NCBI GenBank assembly: GCA_963812335.1 | Contig: CAWEUU010000004.1 | Coordinates: 248,001-312,000 of the forward strand | Reading direction: 5' to 3' | DNA: 64,000 bases | Source: VRUE01 sp963812335 | GTDB taxonomy: Bacteria; Actinomycetota; Thermoleophilia; Solirubrobacterales; 70-9 | Translations under genes and position numbers: made by a program | Part shown: piece by piece, positions 30,690 through 39,766 of the stretch | How positions within the stretch are numbered: the stretch's first letter is position 1 | How the letters are laid out: every line of letters begins with the position of its first letter | Notes under the pieces: generated by a model | The model's input: the letters and a program-made list of their open reading frames with translations, nothing else | Database searches by the model: none | What the model was told of the DNA's origin: nothing

Positions 30690-32906
30690 ATGCTCCAGGC
30701 CGAGGCAGCTCCGACTGAACCGGGCGCAGACCGCGCCGAGCGCCTGCTCGCTGAGCTGAACGAGCCACAGCGGGAGGCGGTTAGGCATGGCGACGGCCCG
30801 CTGCTGGTTCTCGCCGGCGCCGGCTCGGGCAAGACCCGCGTGCTCACCCACCGCATCGCCTACCTACTGGCGACCGGCCAGGCGCGGCCCGGCGAGATCC
30901 TTGCGATCACCTTCACCAACAAGGCGGCGACCGAGATGCGCGAGCGGGTCGAGCAGCTCGTCGGCCGCTCGGCCAAGGCGATGTGGGTGACCACCTTCCA
31001 CTCCGCCTGCGCGCGGATGCTGCGCGCCGACGCCGAGCGGCTCGGTTACTCGCGCAGCTTTACGATCTACGACGAGTCGGACTCGCGGCGGATGGTCAAA
31101 CGCTGCATGGAGGAGCTGCACGTCGACCCCAAGCGCTATCCGCCGCGGGCGATCCGCTCGCAGATCTCCGGCGCCAAGAACCAGCTCGTCGACGCCGACG
31201 CGTACGCACAGGCCCAGGGAGGCGTCTTCGAGGAGACCGTGGCCGGCGTCTTCCACCTCTACGAGAAACGCATGCTGGCCGCCAACGCGATGGACTTCGA
31301 CGACCTCCTGGTGCGCACTGTCAACGTGCTCGAGCTAGCCGAGGAGGCGCGCGAACGCTGGCGCCGCACCTTCCGCCACGTGCTCGTCGACGAGTACCAA
31401 GACACGAACCACGCCCAGTACCGATTGCTGCAGCTGCTCGCGGCGGACCACGGCAATTTGATGGTTGTAGGAGACGACGATCAATCGATCTACGGGTTCA
31501 GGCACGCAGACATCCGCAACATCTTGGATTTCGAGAAGGACTTCCCCGATGCCGACTCGGTCAAGCTCGAGCAGAACTACCGCTCGACCCAGACGATCCT
31601 CTCGGCCGCCAACGCGGTGGTCGAGCGCAACCGCGACCGGCGGCCCAAGCAGCTCTGGACCGAGATCGCCGGCGGCGAGCCGCTGCAGCTGCGCGAGCTC
31701 TCCGATGAGCACGAGGAGGCGCGCTGGGTGGCGGGCGAGATCGAGCGCCTCGGCGAGGAGGAGGGGGTCAAGCGTGAGGCCGTCGCGGTCTTCTACCGGA
31801 CCAACGCGATGAGCCGTGTGCTGGAGGACACGCTCGTCCGCTTCGAGCTGCCCTACCAGGTGATCGGTGGCACCAAGTTCTACGAGCGGGCCGAGATCAA
31901 GGACGCGATCGCCTACCTCAGTCTGCTCACCAATCCGGCCGACCAGGTCTCCTTCACGCGGATCGTCAACAGCCCGCGTCGTGGGATCGGCGACACCAGC
32001 CAGGGCCGGCTCGCCGCCCACGCCAATACCACCGGCCTGCCGATCTGGGAGGTGGCCGAACAGGTCGAGCAGGTTCCCGGGCTGGGCGCCGCCGCGATCA
32101 AGGCGGTCTCGCGCTTCCACGAGACGATGGAGGGTCTGCGTGCTCGTTCCGAGGAGGCGCCGGTAGCCGAGCTGCTCGAGGCGACGCTGCGCGAGACGGG
32201 CTACCTCGAGGCACTCGCTGCCGAGCGCACGATCGAGGCCGAGGGGCGAGCGGAGAACCTCGAGGAGCTGGTCGGGATGGCCGCCGAGTTCGACGCCAAC
32301 CACGAGCTCGAGGGTGAGGGGGAGGCGACGGAGCTGGAGGAGTTCCTGCAGCAGATCTCGCTGGTCACCCAACAGGACGAGCTGCGCGACGAGTCGGCGA
32401 TCACGCTGATGACCCTGCACAACGCGAAGGGGCTCGAGTACGACACGGTCTTCGTTGTCGGCTGCGAGGACGGCTCCTTCCCACACATGAAAGCGCTCGA
32501 AGAGGGCAGCGAGGAGGAGGAGCGCAGGCTCTGCTACGTCGCGATCACCCGCGCCCGGCAGCGCCTCTATATGACCTGGACGCGCGAACGGCGGCTGTTC
32601 GGCCGGGCCGAGCGCAACCTGCCCTCGCGCTTCGTCGACGAGTTGCCCGAGGAGCTGGTCGAGCGCGGTTCGAGCGCGGTTGGCGCCGCCGGCGGTTGGG
32701 GCGCCCCCTCGCCGACCGACGCGGCGACGCCGGTCGATCCCGGCCCGGCGCTGGAGCTGCGCATCGGCGACGATGTCGTCCACGCCAGCTTCGGCGACGG
32801 GGTCGTCACCGCGGTCGAGCCGGGCGGCGTGGTCGTCGTGCGCTTCTCCGGCGACGGCGCCGAGCGCAAGCTGATGGCCGACTACGCGCCGGTGAGGAAG
32901 CGGTAG
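30690..32906 (+). CDS. pcrA: UvrD/PcrA-type superfamily 1 ATP-dependent DNA helicase
   Basis: PcrA/UvrD helicases unwind DNA 3'-5' in repair and at conflicts between replication and transcription. The 738-residue protein has the Q motif (LNEPQREAV), Walker A GAGSGKTRVL, TFTNKAATEMRERV, Walker B DEYQDTNHAQY, DDDQSIYGFRHAD, LEQNYRS and VAITRARQRLYM. A Tudor-like C-terminal segment follows (GDDVVHASFGDGVVTAVEPGG). I chose ATG 30690; the frame is open far upstream through cysE, but that is not family sequence. folD follows two bases after the stop. Confidence 0.95.
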   Translation: MLQAEAAPTEPGADRAERLLAELNEPQREAVRHGDGPLLVLAGAGSGKTRVLTHRIAYLLATGQARPGEILAITFTNKAATEMRERVEQLVGRSAKAMWVTTFHSACARMLRADAERLGYSRSFTIYDESDSRRMVKRCMEELHVDPKRYPPRAIRSQISGAKNQLVDADAYAQAQGGVFEETVAGVFHLYEKRMLAANAMDFDDLLVRTVNVLELAEEARERWRRTFRHVLVDEYQDTNHAQYRLLQLLAADHGNLMVVGDDDQSIYGFRHADIRNILDFEKDFPDADSVKLEQNYRSTQTILSAANAVVERNRDRRPKQLWTEIAGGEPLQLRELSDEHEEARWVAGEIERLGEEEGVKREAVAVFYRTNAMSRVLEDTLVRFELPYQVIGGTKFYERAEIKDAIAYLSLLTNPADQVSFTRIVNSPRRGIGDTSQGRLAAHANTTGLPIWEVAEQVEQVPGLGAAAIKAVSRFHETMEGLRARSEEAPVAELLEATLRETGYLEALAAERTIEAEGRAENLEELVGMAAEFDANHELEGEGEATELEEFLQQISLVTQQDELRDESAITLMTLHNAKGLEYDTVFVVGCEDGSFPHMKALEEGSEEEERRLCYVAITRARQRLYMTWTRERRLFGRAERNLPSRFVDELPEELVERGSSAVGAAGGWGAPSPTDAATPVDPGPALELRIGDDVVHASFGDGVVTAVEPGGVVVVRFSGDGAERKLMADYAPVRKR

Positions 32907-32908
32907 CG

Positions 32909-33757
32909 ATGGCGGCACGGGCGATCGACGGCAAGGCCGTTGCCGCCGCGGTGCGCGAGCGCGTGCGCGAGGAGGTCGCCGAGCTGGTAGCGGCCGGGGC
33001 GCGGCCGCCGGCCCTGGCGACGGTGCTGGTCGGCGAGGACCCGGCCTCGCAGATCTACATCCGCGGCAAGCACAAGGCCTGTGAGGAGGCGGGAATCCGC
33101 TCGCTGCACCACGGCCTCTCGGCCGAGACGAGCGAGGATGAGCTGCTCGACCTGGTGGTCGGGCTCGGGCTCGACGAGGAGGTCGACGGCATCCTCGTCC
33201 AGTTGCCGCTTCCCGAGCAGATCGATCCGGACCGGATTATCGCGGCGATCGACCCGGCCAAGGACGTCGACGGCCTCACCCCGACCAATGCCGGCCTGCT
33301 CGCCCATGGAATGCCCGGCCTCGTGCCCTGCACACCCGCCGGCGTGATCGAGCTGCTGCGCCATGAGAAGGTCGAGCTGGAGGGCGCCGAGGCGGTTGTC
33401 GTCGGGCGCTCGAAGCTCGTCGGCGTTCCAGTCGCGCGCCTACTCCTCGGCGCCGACGCGACGGTCACCGTCTGCCACTCGCGCACCCGCGACCTCGATG
33501 CCGTCTGCCGCCGCGCCGACGTGCTCGTCGCCGCGGTCGGCGCGCCGCGCCTGCTCGGCGCCAAGGCGGTCAAGCCGGGCGCGACCGTGATCGACGTCGG
33601 CATGAACCGCAGCGACGACGGCCTCTGCGGTGACGTCGATTTCGATGCCGTGCTCGAGCTCGCGGCTGCGATCACGCCGGTGCCGGGCGGGGTCGGGCCG
33701 ATGACGATCGCGATGCTGCTCGTCAACACCCTCGCCGCCGCCCGCGCCGGGGTGTAG
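32909..33757 (+). CDS. folD: Bifunctional methylenetetrahydrofolate dehydrogenase / cyclohydrolase
   Basis: FolD interconverts 5,10-methylene-THF and 10-formyl-THF with NADP in one-carbon metabolism. The 282-residue protein shows ALATVLVGEDPASQIYIRGKHKACEEAGI with the catalytic Lys in YxxxK, DGILVQLPLPEQID, DVDGLTP, PCTPAGVIELL, VVVGRSKLVGVPVA and TPVPGGVGPMTIAMLL. It starts with ATG just after pcrA. A TAGGGT hexamer overlapping its stop may drive the next gene. Confidence 0.96.
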   Translation: MAARAIDGKAVAAAVRERVREEVAELVAAGARPPALATVLVGEDPASQIYIRGKHKACEEAGIRSLHHGLSAETSEDELLDLVVGLGLDEEVDGILVQLPLPEQIDPDRIIAAIDPAKDVDGLTPTNAGLLAHGMPGLVPCTPAGVIELLRHEKVELEGAEAVVVGRSKLVGVPVARLLLGADATVTVCHSRTRDLDAVCRRADVLVAAVGAPRLLGAKAVKPGATVIDVGMNRSDDGLCGDVDFDAVLELAAAITPVPGGVGPMTIAMLLVNTLAAARAGV

Positions 33758-33792
33758 GGTCGCCGCAGAACCCAACTTTTCGGAGGATGCAG

Positions 33793-34281
33793 ATGCGAGC
33801 AGACAATTTGAGCACGGGAGAGAAGATCTCCGCGGCCTCCGCCGTCCTTCTCTTCGTCTTCATGTTCTTCGACTGGTTCGGCGTCAAGGTCTCGGGCGTT
33901 CCGGGCTTCTCCGGCAACGTCTCCGGCAGCGGCGGCAGCGCCTGGGACGCGCTCGACGTTATTCCACTCTTCCTTATGCTTGCGATAGTCGTCACGCTCG
34001 CCGTCGCCGTCATCCGCCTCACCGAGGCCGACCTAGAGCTGTCGATCTCGCTCAACTCGGTTGTGGCCGGGCTCGGCGGCCTCGCCGTGCTGCTGATTCT
34101 CTTCCGGATCCTCTTCCCACCCGACTTCGCCTCCTTCGGCGGGGTCGATGTCGACGCAACGCTGCGGTTCGGCATCTTCCTCAGTTTGCTCGCCGCGGCA
34201 GGCATCGCCTACGGTGGCTACAGCGCGATGCGAGAGGAAGGGATGAGCTTCGGCGACTCCGCCGACCGGCTATCCGAGTAG
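33793..34281 (+). CDS. Four-helix membrane protein of unknown function
   Basis: The 162-residue protein is predicted to cross the membrane four times: after LSTGEKISAASAVLLFVFMFFDWFG come a Gly/Ser-rich outer loop (SGNVSGSGGSAWDALD), FLMLAIVVTLAVAVI, VVAGLGGLAVLLILFRIL and FGIFLSLLAAAGIAYGGY. I chose ATG 33793 because GGAGG (33782-33786) lies six bases upstream; ATG 33787 is too close. I do not recognise a named family. Its 3' end overlaps the convergent GMC gene by 12 bases. Confidence 0.75.
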   Translation: MRADNLSTGEKISAASAVLLFVFMFFDWFGVKVSGVPGFSGNVSGSGGSAWDALDVIPLFLMLAIVVTLAVAVIRLTEADLELSISLNSVVAGLGGLAVLLILFRILFPPDFASFGGVDVDATLRFGIFLSLLAAAGIAYGGYSAMREEGMSFGDSADRLSE

Positions 34282-36114
34282 GCCCGCGGCCACCCTCTTC
34301 GAGAAGGCGATGATCGTCATCATCGGGTTGACGCCGACCGAGGTCGGGAAGAGCGAGGCGTCGGCGACGTAGAGCCCGGCCACGCCGTTGACCGCGCCGC
34401 GGCTGTCGCAGACTCCGTCACCCGAACCCGCGATCCGGGCGCTGCCCATCGGGTGAAACGCCTCGAGCCGCAGGTCGGCGGGCTTGAACCTGCGGGCCTC
34501 GAAATCGGGCAGATCGCGCTTGCGCAGCGCCGACACGCCGGCGACATTGGGGTAGACCTCGGCGGCGCCGGCGGCGAAGTGGACCTCGGCGGCGCGGGCG
34601 ATGCCGAAGGCAAGGCGGTCGGCGTCCTCGTTGCTGAGCTTGTAGGAGACACGTAGCGAGCCGTCGCCGGCGAGCTTGACGCGGCCAGCCGACTCGTCGG
34701 AGAGGTGGACGCCGATCGAGCCGATCCGGTCGAAGCCGAGGATTGCCGCCTGGTGCTCGGCGCCCGACCCGGGCAGCCATGGTCCACCGAAGGGGAGTGG
34801 CGTGAAGGTCGCCTCGAGCAGGATCCGCTGGGGCTCCCACTCGTCCACGTAGTAGCTCTGCATCACGCCTTCCCAGCCGCGTACCTCCTGCTCGTATCGG
34901 GCGCCGATCCAGGCCGCTGGGTGGACGTGGAGGTTGCGCCCGACCTGGTTGCCGCCGAGCCCGGAGCGCAGCAGCAGCTCGGGCGTTCCGAAGGCGCCGC
35001 CGGCGGCGACCGTCGCTCGGCGGGCGCGGATGGTGTAGCCGTCGCACTTGATGCCGACGGCACGGCCGTCCTCGACCAGGATCCGACGCGCCTCGACCCC
35101 GGTGCGCAGACGGGCGCCGGCGGCGACGGCCCGGGGTAGGTAGCTGACGTGCATGCCCCGCTTGGCGTCGATCCGGCAGCCATAGGGGCAGGCGCTGCAC
35201 TGGACGCAGTTGCCGGCGTTGCGCGAGATCGGACCGCCGCTCGCTCCGATCGCCGCGGCGCCCTCCATCGCCAGCTGGCCATTGCGGCCCATCCGCTCGG
35301 GGTCGAGCGGGGTCACCCGCAGGAACTCCTCGGCCTCGGCGAAATCCGGCTCGAGCCGGTCCGCCCACTCGACCCCGTAGCGGTCGCGCCAGTGGCCGAG
35401 GGTCTCAGCCGGAGCGCGGAAGCAGGTCCCCGAGTTGATCACGGTGGTGCCGCCGACCGCCTTCGCAACGGGCACCGGGATCGGGGGGCGGCCCTCGGCG
35501 ATTGTCAGGCCGGCGTCGCGGTAGAGCTGGGAGATCGCCTCGAGCTGGTTCTCGGGGTAGTTGTCGCGGTTGTAGCTCTCGCCGGCCTCGAGCACGATCA
35601 CATCGAGCCCGGCCTCGGCCAGGGTCGTCGCCGCGACGGCCCCGCCGGCACCCGAGCCGACGATGACGACGTCGCATTCCTCGACCTCGCCGGTGGGCTC
35701 GGTGCCTCCCAGCGGTCCGGCCGGCCCCGGCGGCGGTCCCTCGCTGGTCCGGCAGCTGGTCTCAAGGCCGAGGCGCCGTTCAACCCGCGGGTCGACCGCG
35801 TAGCCGAGCGTGGTGAAGGTCTTCGCCATCAACAGCAACTCGTGGTAGAGCCCGAAGCGCGAGCCCTCCATGCGGCGCAGGAAGTCCTCCCGCGCGGCGA
35901 GGTCGAGGCGGCTGAAGCGCCAAGGGAAGGGCAGCCACTCGAAGGCGCGCAGGCCGAGTTGGACGCGCTTGCGCACTCGCGGTGAGAAGGATGCGACGAA
36001 ATCGCTGACCGGGCCGGAGACGTCGACCTCTTGCTCCGCCCCGGGCAGCCCGTCGAGGGCGGGCGCCATCGCTTCGCAGATCGCGCTCAGGGTGCGCTGC
36101 TCGGCGGCCGACAA
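34270..36114 (-). CDS. GMC-family FAD oxidoreductase with an N-terminal helical extension
   Basis: GMC flavoenzymes oxidise alcohols, sugars or sterols. The 614-residue protein has the FAD motif DVVIVGSGAGGAVAATTLAEAGLDVIVLEAGE at about 150-180, AVGGTTVINSG, a Cys cluster NCVQCSACPYGC, AGGAFGTPELLLRSGLG, and the C-terminal HPMGSARI and NPMMTIIAFSKR blocks. The first 140 residues resemble gluconate 2-dehydrogenase subunit 3-like helical regions. This layout is like long-chain alcohol or sterol oxidases; the substrate is not known. It starts with TTG, 15 bases after the membrane protein gene on the same strand. Confidence 0.85.
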   Translation of the reverse strand: MSAAEQRTLSAICEAMAPALDGLPGAEQEVDVSGPVSDFVASFSPRVRKRVQLGLRAFEWLPFPWRFSRLDLAAREDFLRRMEGSRFGLYHELLLMAKTFTTLGYAVDPRVERRLGLETSCRTSEGPPPGPAGPLGGTEPTGEVEECDVVIVGSGAGGAVAATTLAEAGLDVIVLEAGESYNRDNYPENQLEAISQLYRDAGLTIAEGRPPIPVPVAKAVGGTTVINSGTCFRAPAETLGHWRDRYGVEWADRLEPDFAEAEEFLRVTPLDPERMGRNGQLAMEGAAAIGASGGPISRNAGNCVQCSACPYGCRIDAKRGMHVSYLPRAVAAGARLRTGVEARRILVEDGRAVGIKCDGYTIRARRATVAAGGAFGTPELLLRSGLGGNQVGRNLHVHPAAWIGARYEQEVRGWEGVMQSYYVDEWEPQRILLEATFTPLPFGGPWLPGSGAEHQAAILGFDRIGSIGVHLSDESAGRVKLAGDGSLRVSYKLSNEDADRLAFGIARAAEVHFAAGAAEVYPNVAGVSALRKRDLPDFEARRFKPADLRLEAFHPMGSARIAGSGDGVCDSRGAVNGVAGLYVADASLFPTSVGVNPMMTIIAFSKRVAAGLLG

Positions 36115-36129
36115 CCCCGGCGCGCGCTG

Positions 36130-36573
36130 TCAGCCGGGGGCGGCACGGCGGTCGACGCGGCCGGCGAGCGACCAGAGCCAGAGCGCGGCGAGGGCGAGGA
36201 AGCCGTCGACCAAGAAGTTGAGCAGGTAGATGAAGACGTCCTGGTCGAAGACGAAGAAGCCGAGCGAGCCGAGTGAGGAGGCCGCCTTGCCGGCCGCGAG
36301 CACCAGCAACAGTGGCCGGTAGCGGACGACGTCGGCCTGGACGACCAGGCAGATGCCGGTGATCACGACCATGTAGGCGAAGGCCAGCGCCAGCCAGAGC
36401 TTCTCCTCGGTGTGGGGCGCGCGCGGGAAGCTGCCGATCGCGTCGCCGAGGTCGGAGATCACATCGAGCACGCCGCTGGGCACGGCGATGAAGAGGATGC
36501 CGACGACGCCGAAGCCGAGCGCCATCAGGCGCAGGTTGAGGACAACGAATCGCTCGGCTTTCGCTCCCCGCAT
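36130..36573 (-). CDS. Small integral membrane protein of unknown function
   Basis: The 147-residue protein has about four hydrophobic segments: NLRLMALGFGVVGILFIAVP, LWLALAFAYMVVITGICLVV, LLLVLAAGKAASSLGSLGFFVF and YLLNFLVDGFLALAALWLWSL. The start ATG 36573 has a TATCCT hexamer nine bases upstream; ATG 36612 would add 13 residues. It precedes the GMC oxidoreductase on the same strand by 15 bases, so it may form an operon with it, perhaps as a membrane partner. Confidence 0.7.
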   Translation of the reverse strand: MRGAKAERFVVLNLRLMALGFGVVGILFIAVPSGVLDVISDLGDAIGSFPRAPHTEEKLWLALAFAYMVVITGICLVVQADVVRYRPLLLVLAAGKAASSLGSLGFFVFDQDVFIYLLNFLVDGFLALAALWLWSLAGRVDRRAAPG

Positions 36574-36618
36574 GCGGGCGGGAGGATAACTGGCTGCCTG
36601 GCCAGTAAGCATCGCGCC

Positions 36619-36624
36619 TAGAAT
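36619..36624 (+). promoter_or_regulatory. -10 box of gatCAB (leaderless)
   Basis: TAGAAT lies exactly seven bases before the GTG of gatC, so transcription should begin at or next to the start codon. There is no Shine-Dalgarno. Confidence 0.55.
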
Positions 36625-36631
36625 CCCCGCC

Positions 36632-36922
36632 GTGATCGAGCGGGAACAGGTGTTGCACGTCGCCAAGCTGGCTCGCCTGCGCCTTTCCGATGCGGAGGTG
36701 GAGCGGATGGCCGGTGAGCTGTCCGGCATCCTGGAGCACGTCGACCGAATCGGGGAGCTGGATTTGGACAACGTGCCGCCTACGTCGCATGTGGTCGATC
36801 TCGAGAACGTGTTGCGGCCCGACGAGCCACGGCCGAGCTGGCCGCGCGAGGACGTCCTCACGCAGGCGCCCGACTCGGCCGACGGCGCCTTCCGGGTTCC
36901 CGCGCCGCGGGACGAGGACTGA
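36632..36922 (+). CDS. gatC: Aspartyl/glutamyl-tRNA amidotransferase subunit C
   Basis: GatC is the small structural subunit of the GatCAB amidotransferase that makes Gln-tRNA and Asn-tRNA. The 96-residue protein matches the family with VLHVAKLARLRLSDAEVERMAGELSGILEHVDRI, LRPDEPRPSWPRED and the FRVPAP end. It starts with GTG seven bases after a -10 box, and its stop overlaps the gatA ATG (TGATGG). Confidence 0.95.
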   Translation: MIEREQVLHVAKLARLRLSDAEVERMAGELSGILEHVDRIGELDLDNVPPTSHVVDLENVLRPDEPRPSWPREDVLTQAPDSADGAFRVPAPRDED

Positions 36923-38331
36923 TGGTCGAGCTGCTCGAGCTGAGCGTCGCCGAGGCGGCGCGGAGGATCGCGGCCGGCGAGCTCTCGCGGTCCGAGTACT
37001 TCGAGGCCTGGCGGGGCGCTGCCGAGGGCGACAAGCTCAACGCCTACCTCTGGCGAGCCGAGGACGGCACGGCCGAGGGTGATGGGCCGCTCGGCGGCAT
37101 CCCGGTCGCCGTCAAGGACCTCTTCTGCACGGAGGGCGTGCAGACCACTGCCGGGTCGCGAATCCTCGAGGGCCACAGGCCGCTCTACACGGCGACCGCT
37201 GTGCGCAAGCTGCGCGAGGCCGGTGCCGGCGTCCTCGGCAAGACCAACATGGACGAGTTCGCAATGGGCTCCTCGAACGAGAACTCGGCATACGGCGCGG
37301 TCCGCAACCCGCACGACCATGAGCGGGTGCCAGGTGGGTCCTCCGGGGGCTCGGCCGCGGTCGTCGCCGGCGGGCTCGCACCCTGCGCGATCGGCACCGA
37401 CACCGGTGGCTCGATCCGTCAGCCCGCCTCGCTCTGCGGAATCGTCGGCCTCAAGCCCACCTACGGCACGATCTCGCGCTACGGGATGATCGCGTTCGCC
37501 TCCTCGCTGGACCAGTGCGGGCCGCTGACCCGCGACGTCACCGACGCCGCGCTGCTGCTGGATGCGATGCAGGGCAACGACCCCTGCGACGCGACCTCGG
37601 TCGGGCTCGAAGGCGGAGTGGGCGCACCCTCGCAGTCGGATCTGAAGGGGCTGCGCTTCGCGGTCCCGGTTGAGCTTGCCAACGACGCGATCGAGCCGGG
37701 GGTGCGCGCTGTCTTCGAGCAGACTCTGGCGCGGATCGAGGAGCTCGGCGGCGAGATCGCCGAGGTGCCGTTGCCGCACGCCGAGCACGGGATCTCCGCC
37801 TATTACGTGCTCGCTCCAGCCGAGGCCTCCTCGAACCTCGCCCGCTACGACGGCGTCCGCTATGGGATGCGAGCCGAGGGCGATGGCGACGTGGTTGAGA
37901 TGTACGAAACGACCCGTGCCGCCGGTTTCGGCGACGAGGTCAAGCGGCGAGTCATGCTCGGCACCTACGCGCTCTCCTCCGGCTACTACGACGCCTACTA
38001 CGGGCGCGCGCAGCGGGTGCGGACGAAGATCGCCGAGGACTTCGCCGTCGCCTTCGACCAGTTCGACTTCGTCGTTACCCCGACCTCGCCCTCGGTCGCC
38101 TTCGGCCTCGGCGAGAAGACCGACGACCCGCTGGCGATGTACATGAACGACTTCTTCACCGTGCCGATGAGCCTCGCCGGAATCCCGGCGATCTCGATCC
38201 CCGTCGGCAAGGCCGAGCCCGAAGGCGGCGGGCCGCGGCTGCCGGTCGGTTTCCAGATCGCTGCCCCGGCCTTCGCCGAGCAGCGGCTGCTCGAGGCCGC
38301 CTACGCGCTGGAGCAGGCGATCCATGGCTGA
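36922..38331 (+). CDS. gatA: Aspartyl/glutamyl-tRNA amidotransferase subunit A
   Basis: GatA is the amidase subunit that releases ammonia from glutamine. The 469-residue protein has the catalytic Lys in IPVAVKDLFCTEG, the VPGGSSGGSAAVVAGG core and the nucleophile block TDTGGSIRQPASLCGIVGLKPTYG, plus the GatA-specific DEFAMGSSNENSAYG segment. It overlaps gatC by one base and gatB by eight, so the three subunits are cotranslated. Confidence 0.97.
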   Translation: MVELLELSVAEAARRIAAGELSRSEYFEAWRGAAEGDKLNAYLWRAEDGTAEGDGPLGGIPVAVKDLFCTEGVQTTAGSRILEGHRPLYTATAVRKLREAGAGVLGKTNMDEFAMGSSNENSAYGAVRNPHDHERVPGGSSGGSAAVVAGGLAPCAIGTDTGGSIRQPASLCGIVGLKPTYGTISRYGMIAFASSLDQCGPLTRDVTDAALLLDAMQGNDPCDATSVGLEGGVGAPSQSDLKGLRFAVPVELANDAIEPGVRAVFEQTLARIEELGGEIAEVPLPHAEHGISAYYVLAPAEASSNLARYDGVRYGMRAEGDGDVVEMYETTRAAGFGDEVKRRVMLGTYALSSGYYDAYYGRAQRVRTKIAEDFAVAFDQFDFVVTPTSPSVAFGLGEKTDDPLAMYMNDFFTVPMSLAGIPAISIPVGKAEPEGGGPRLPVGFQIAAPAFAEQRLLEAAYALEQAIHG

Positions 38332-39766
38332 AAGCCCCGCGCTGGAGGCAGTGATCGGGCTGGAGATCCACGTCCAGCTCTCGACCGCGACGAAGATGTT
38401 CTGCGGCTGCGAGCTCTCCTTCGGCGAGGAGCCCAACGTCCACACCTGCCCGGTCTGCCTGGCCCACCCGGGTGTGCTGCCGGTGCCCAATGAGGAGGCG
38501 ATCCGCTACGCGCTGAAAATCGCCGCGGCGCTGGAGTGCGAGGTCGCCGCCCGCTCGACCTTCCACCGCAAGAACTACTTCTATCCGGACAATCCGAAGG
38601 CCTACCAGATCAGCCAGTACGACGAACCGCTCGCCGTCAACGGCAGGCTGGGCGAGATTCGCATCCACCGTGCCCACCTCGAGGAGGACGCGGCGAAGAC
38701 GATCCACCTCGGTGATTCCGGGCGCATCCACGGGTCCGGCGCCTCGCTGGTCGACTTCAACCGCGGCGGCACACCGCTGGTCGAGATCGTCACCGAGCCC
38801 GACCTGCGCAGCGCCGAAGAGGCCGGCGCCTGGGCGCGGCTGCTGCGGACGACGGTGCGTCAGCTGGGTGTCTCCGACGTCAACATGGAGGAGGGCAGCC
38901 TGCGGGTTGACGCGAACGTCTCCGTGCGCCCGGCCGGCAGCGAGGTGCTGGGCACGAAGACCGAGCTGAAGAACATGAACAGCTTCCGCTTCCTCGAACG
39001 CGGGGTCGAAGCCGAGCTGGCGCGGCAGCGCGAGCTGGTGGAAGAGGGCGGCAGGGTCGAGCAGGAGACACTCCACTTCCACCCCGAGGACGGCAGCCTG
39101 CACCCGCTGCGCTCGAAGGAGGAGGCACACGACTACCGCTACCTTCCGGAGCCCGACCTGGTGCCGCTGGCGCCGACCGAGGCGATGCTGCGCGAAGCGC
39201 GCGAATCGCTTCCCGAGCTTCCAGAGGCGCGGATGAGGCGCTACGAAGGCGAACTCGGGCTCTCCGCTGAACATGCCGCGCAGCTCGCCGCGGACCCCGA
39301 GGAGGCCGCCTACTTCGAAGCGGTCTGCGAGCGGGCTTCCGGCAGCGAGGCGCAGGCCGTCGCCAACTGGGTGACCGGTGAGCTGGCCGCGGCGCTGCGC
39401 AAGGCGGACGCGGACGGCGACCGGGACAAGGTCGATCCGGCGTCGCTCGCCACGCTGGTCGGGCTGGTCGGCGAAAGGAAGATCTCCCACGGCAGCGGCA
39501 AGGCGTTGCTGGCGATCCTGATCGACGAGGGCGGCGATCCGGAGGCGATCGTCGAGCGCGAGGGCCTGGCCCAGATATCGGACAGCGGCGAGCTCGAGTC
39601 GATCGTCGCCGCGGCGGTCGAGGCCAACGCCGAGGCAGCCGAGCAGATCCGCTCAGGCAACCAGAAGGCGATCGGCGCGATCGTCGGCGCCGTGATGAAG
39701 CAGACCAGGGGCCGCGCCGACGGCGGCGAGGTAAACCGCCTGATCAAGGAGCAGCTCGGCGTCTGA
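38324..39766 (+). CDS. gatB: Aspartyl/glutamyl-tRNA amidotransferase subunit B
   Basis: GatB phosphorylates the mischarged aminoacyl-tRNA and receives the ammonia. The 480-residue protein begins EAVIGLEIHVQLSTATKMFCGC, has the CPVCLAHPGVLPVPN zinc region, RKNYFYPDNPKAYQISQYDEPL, DFNRGGTPLVEIVTEPDL and the ends VNRLIKEQLG of the YqeY-like tRNA-binding domain. Its stop shares a base with the next ATG. Confidence 0.97.
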   Translation: MAESPALEAVIGLEIHVQLSTATKMFCGCELSFGEEPNVHTCPVCLAHPGVLPVPNEEAIRYALKIAAALECEVAARSTFHRKNYFYPDNPKAYQISQYDEPLAVNGRLGEIRIHRAHLEEDAAKTIHLGDSGRIHGSGASLVDFNRGGTPLVEIVTEPDLRSAEEAGAWARLLRTTVRQLGVSDVNMEEGSLRVDANVSVRPAGSEVLGTKTELKNMNSFRFLERGVEAELARQRELVEEGGRVEQETLHFHPEDGSLHPLRSKEEAHDYRYLPEPDLVPLAPTEAMLREARESLPELPEARMRRYEGELGLSAEHAAQLAADPEEAAYFEAVCERASGSEAQAVANWVTGELAAALRKADADGDRDKVDPASLATLVGLVGERKISHGSGKALLAILIDEGGDPEAIVEREGLAQISDSGELESIVAAAVEANAEAAEQIRSGNQKAIGAIVGAVMKQTRGRADGGEVNRLIKEQLGV

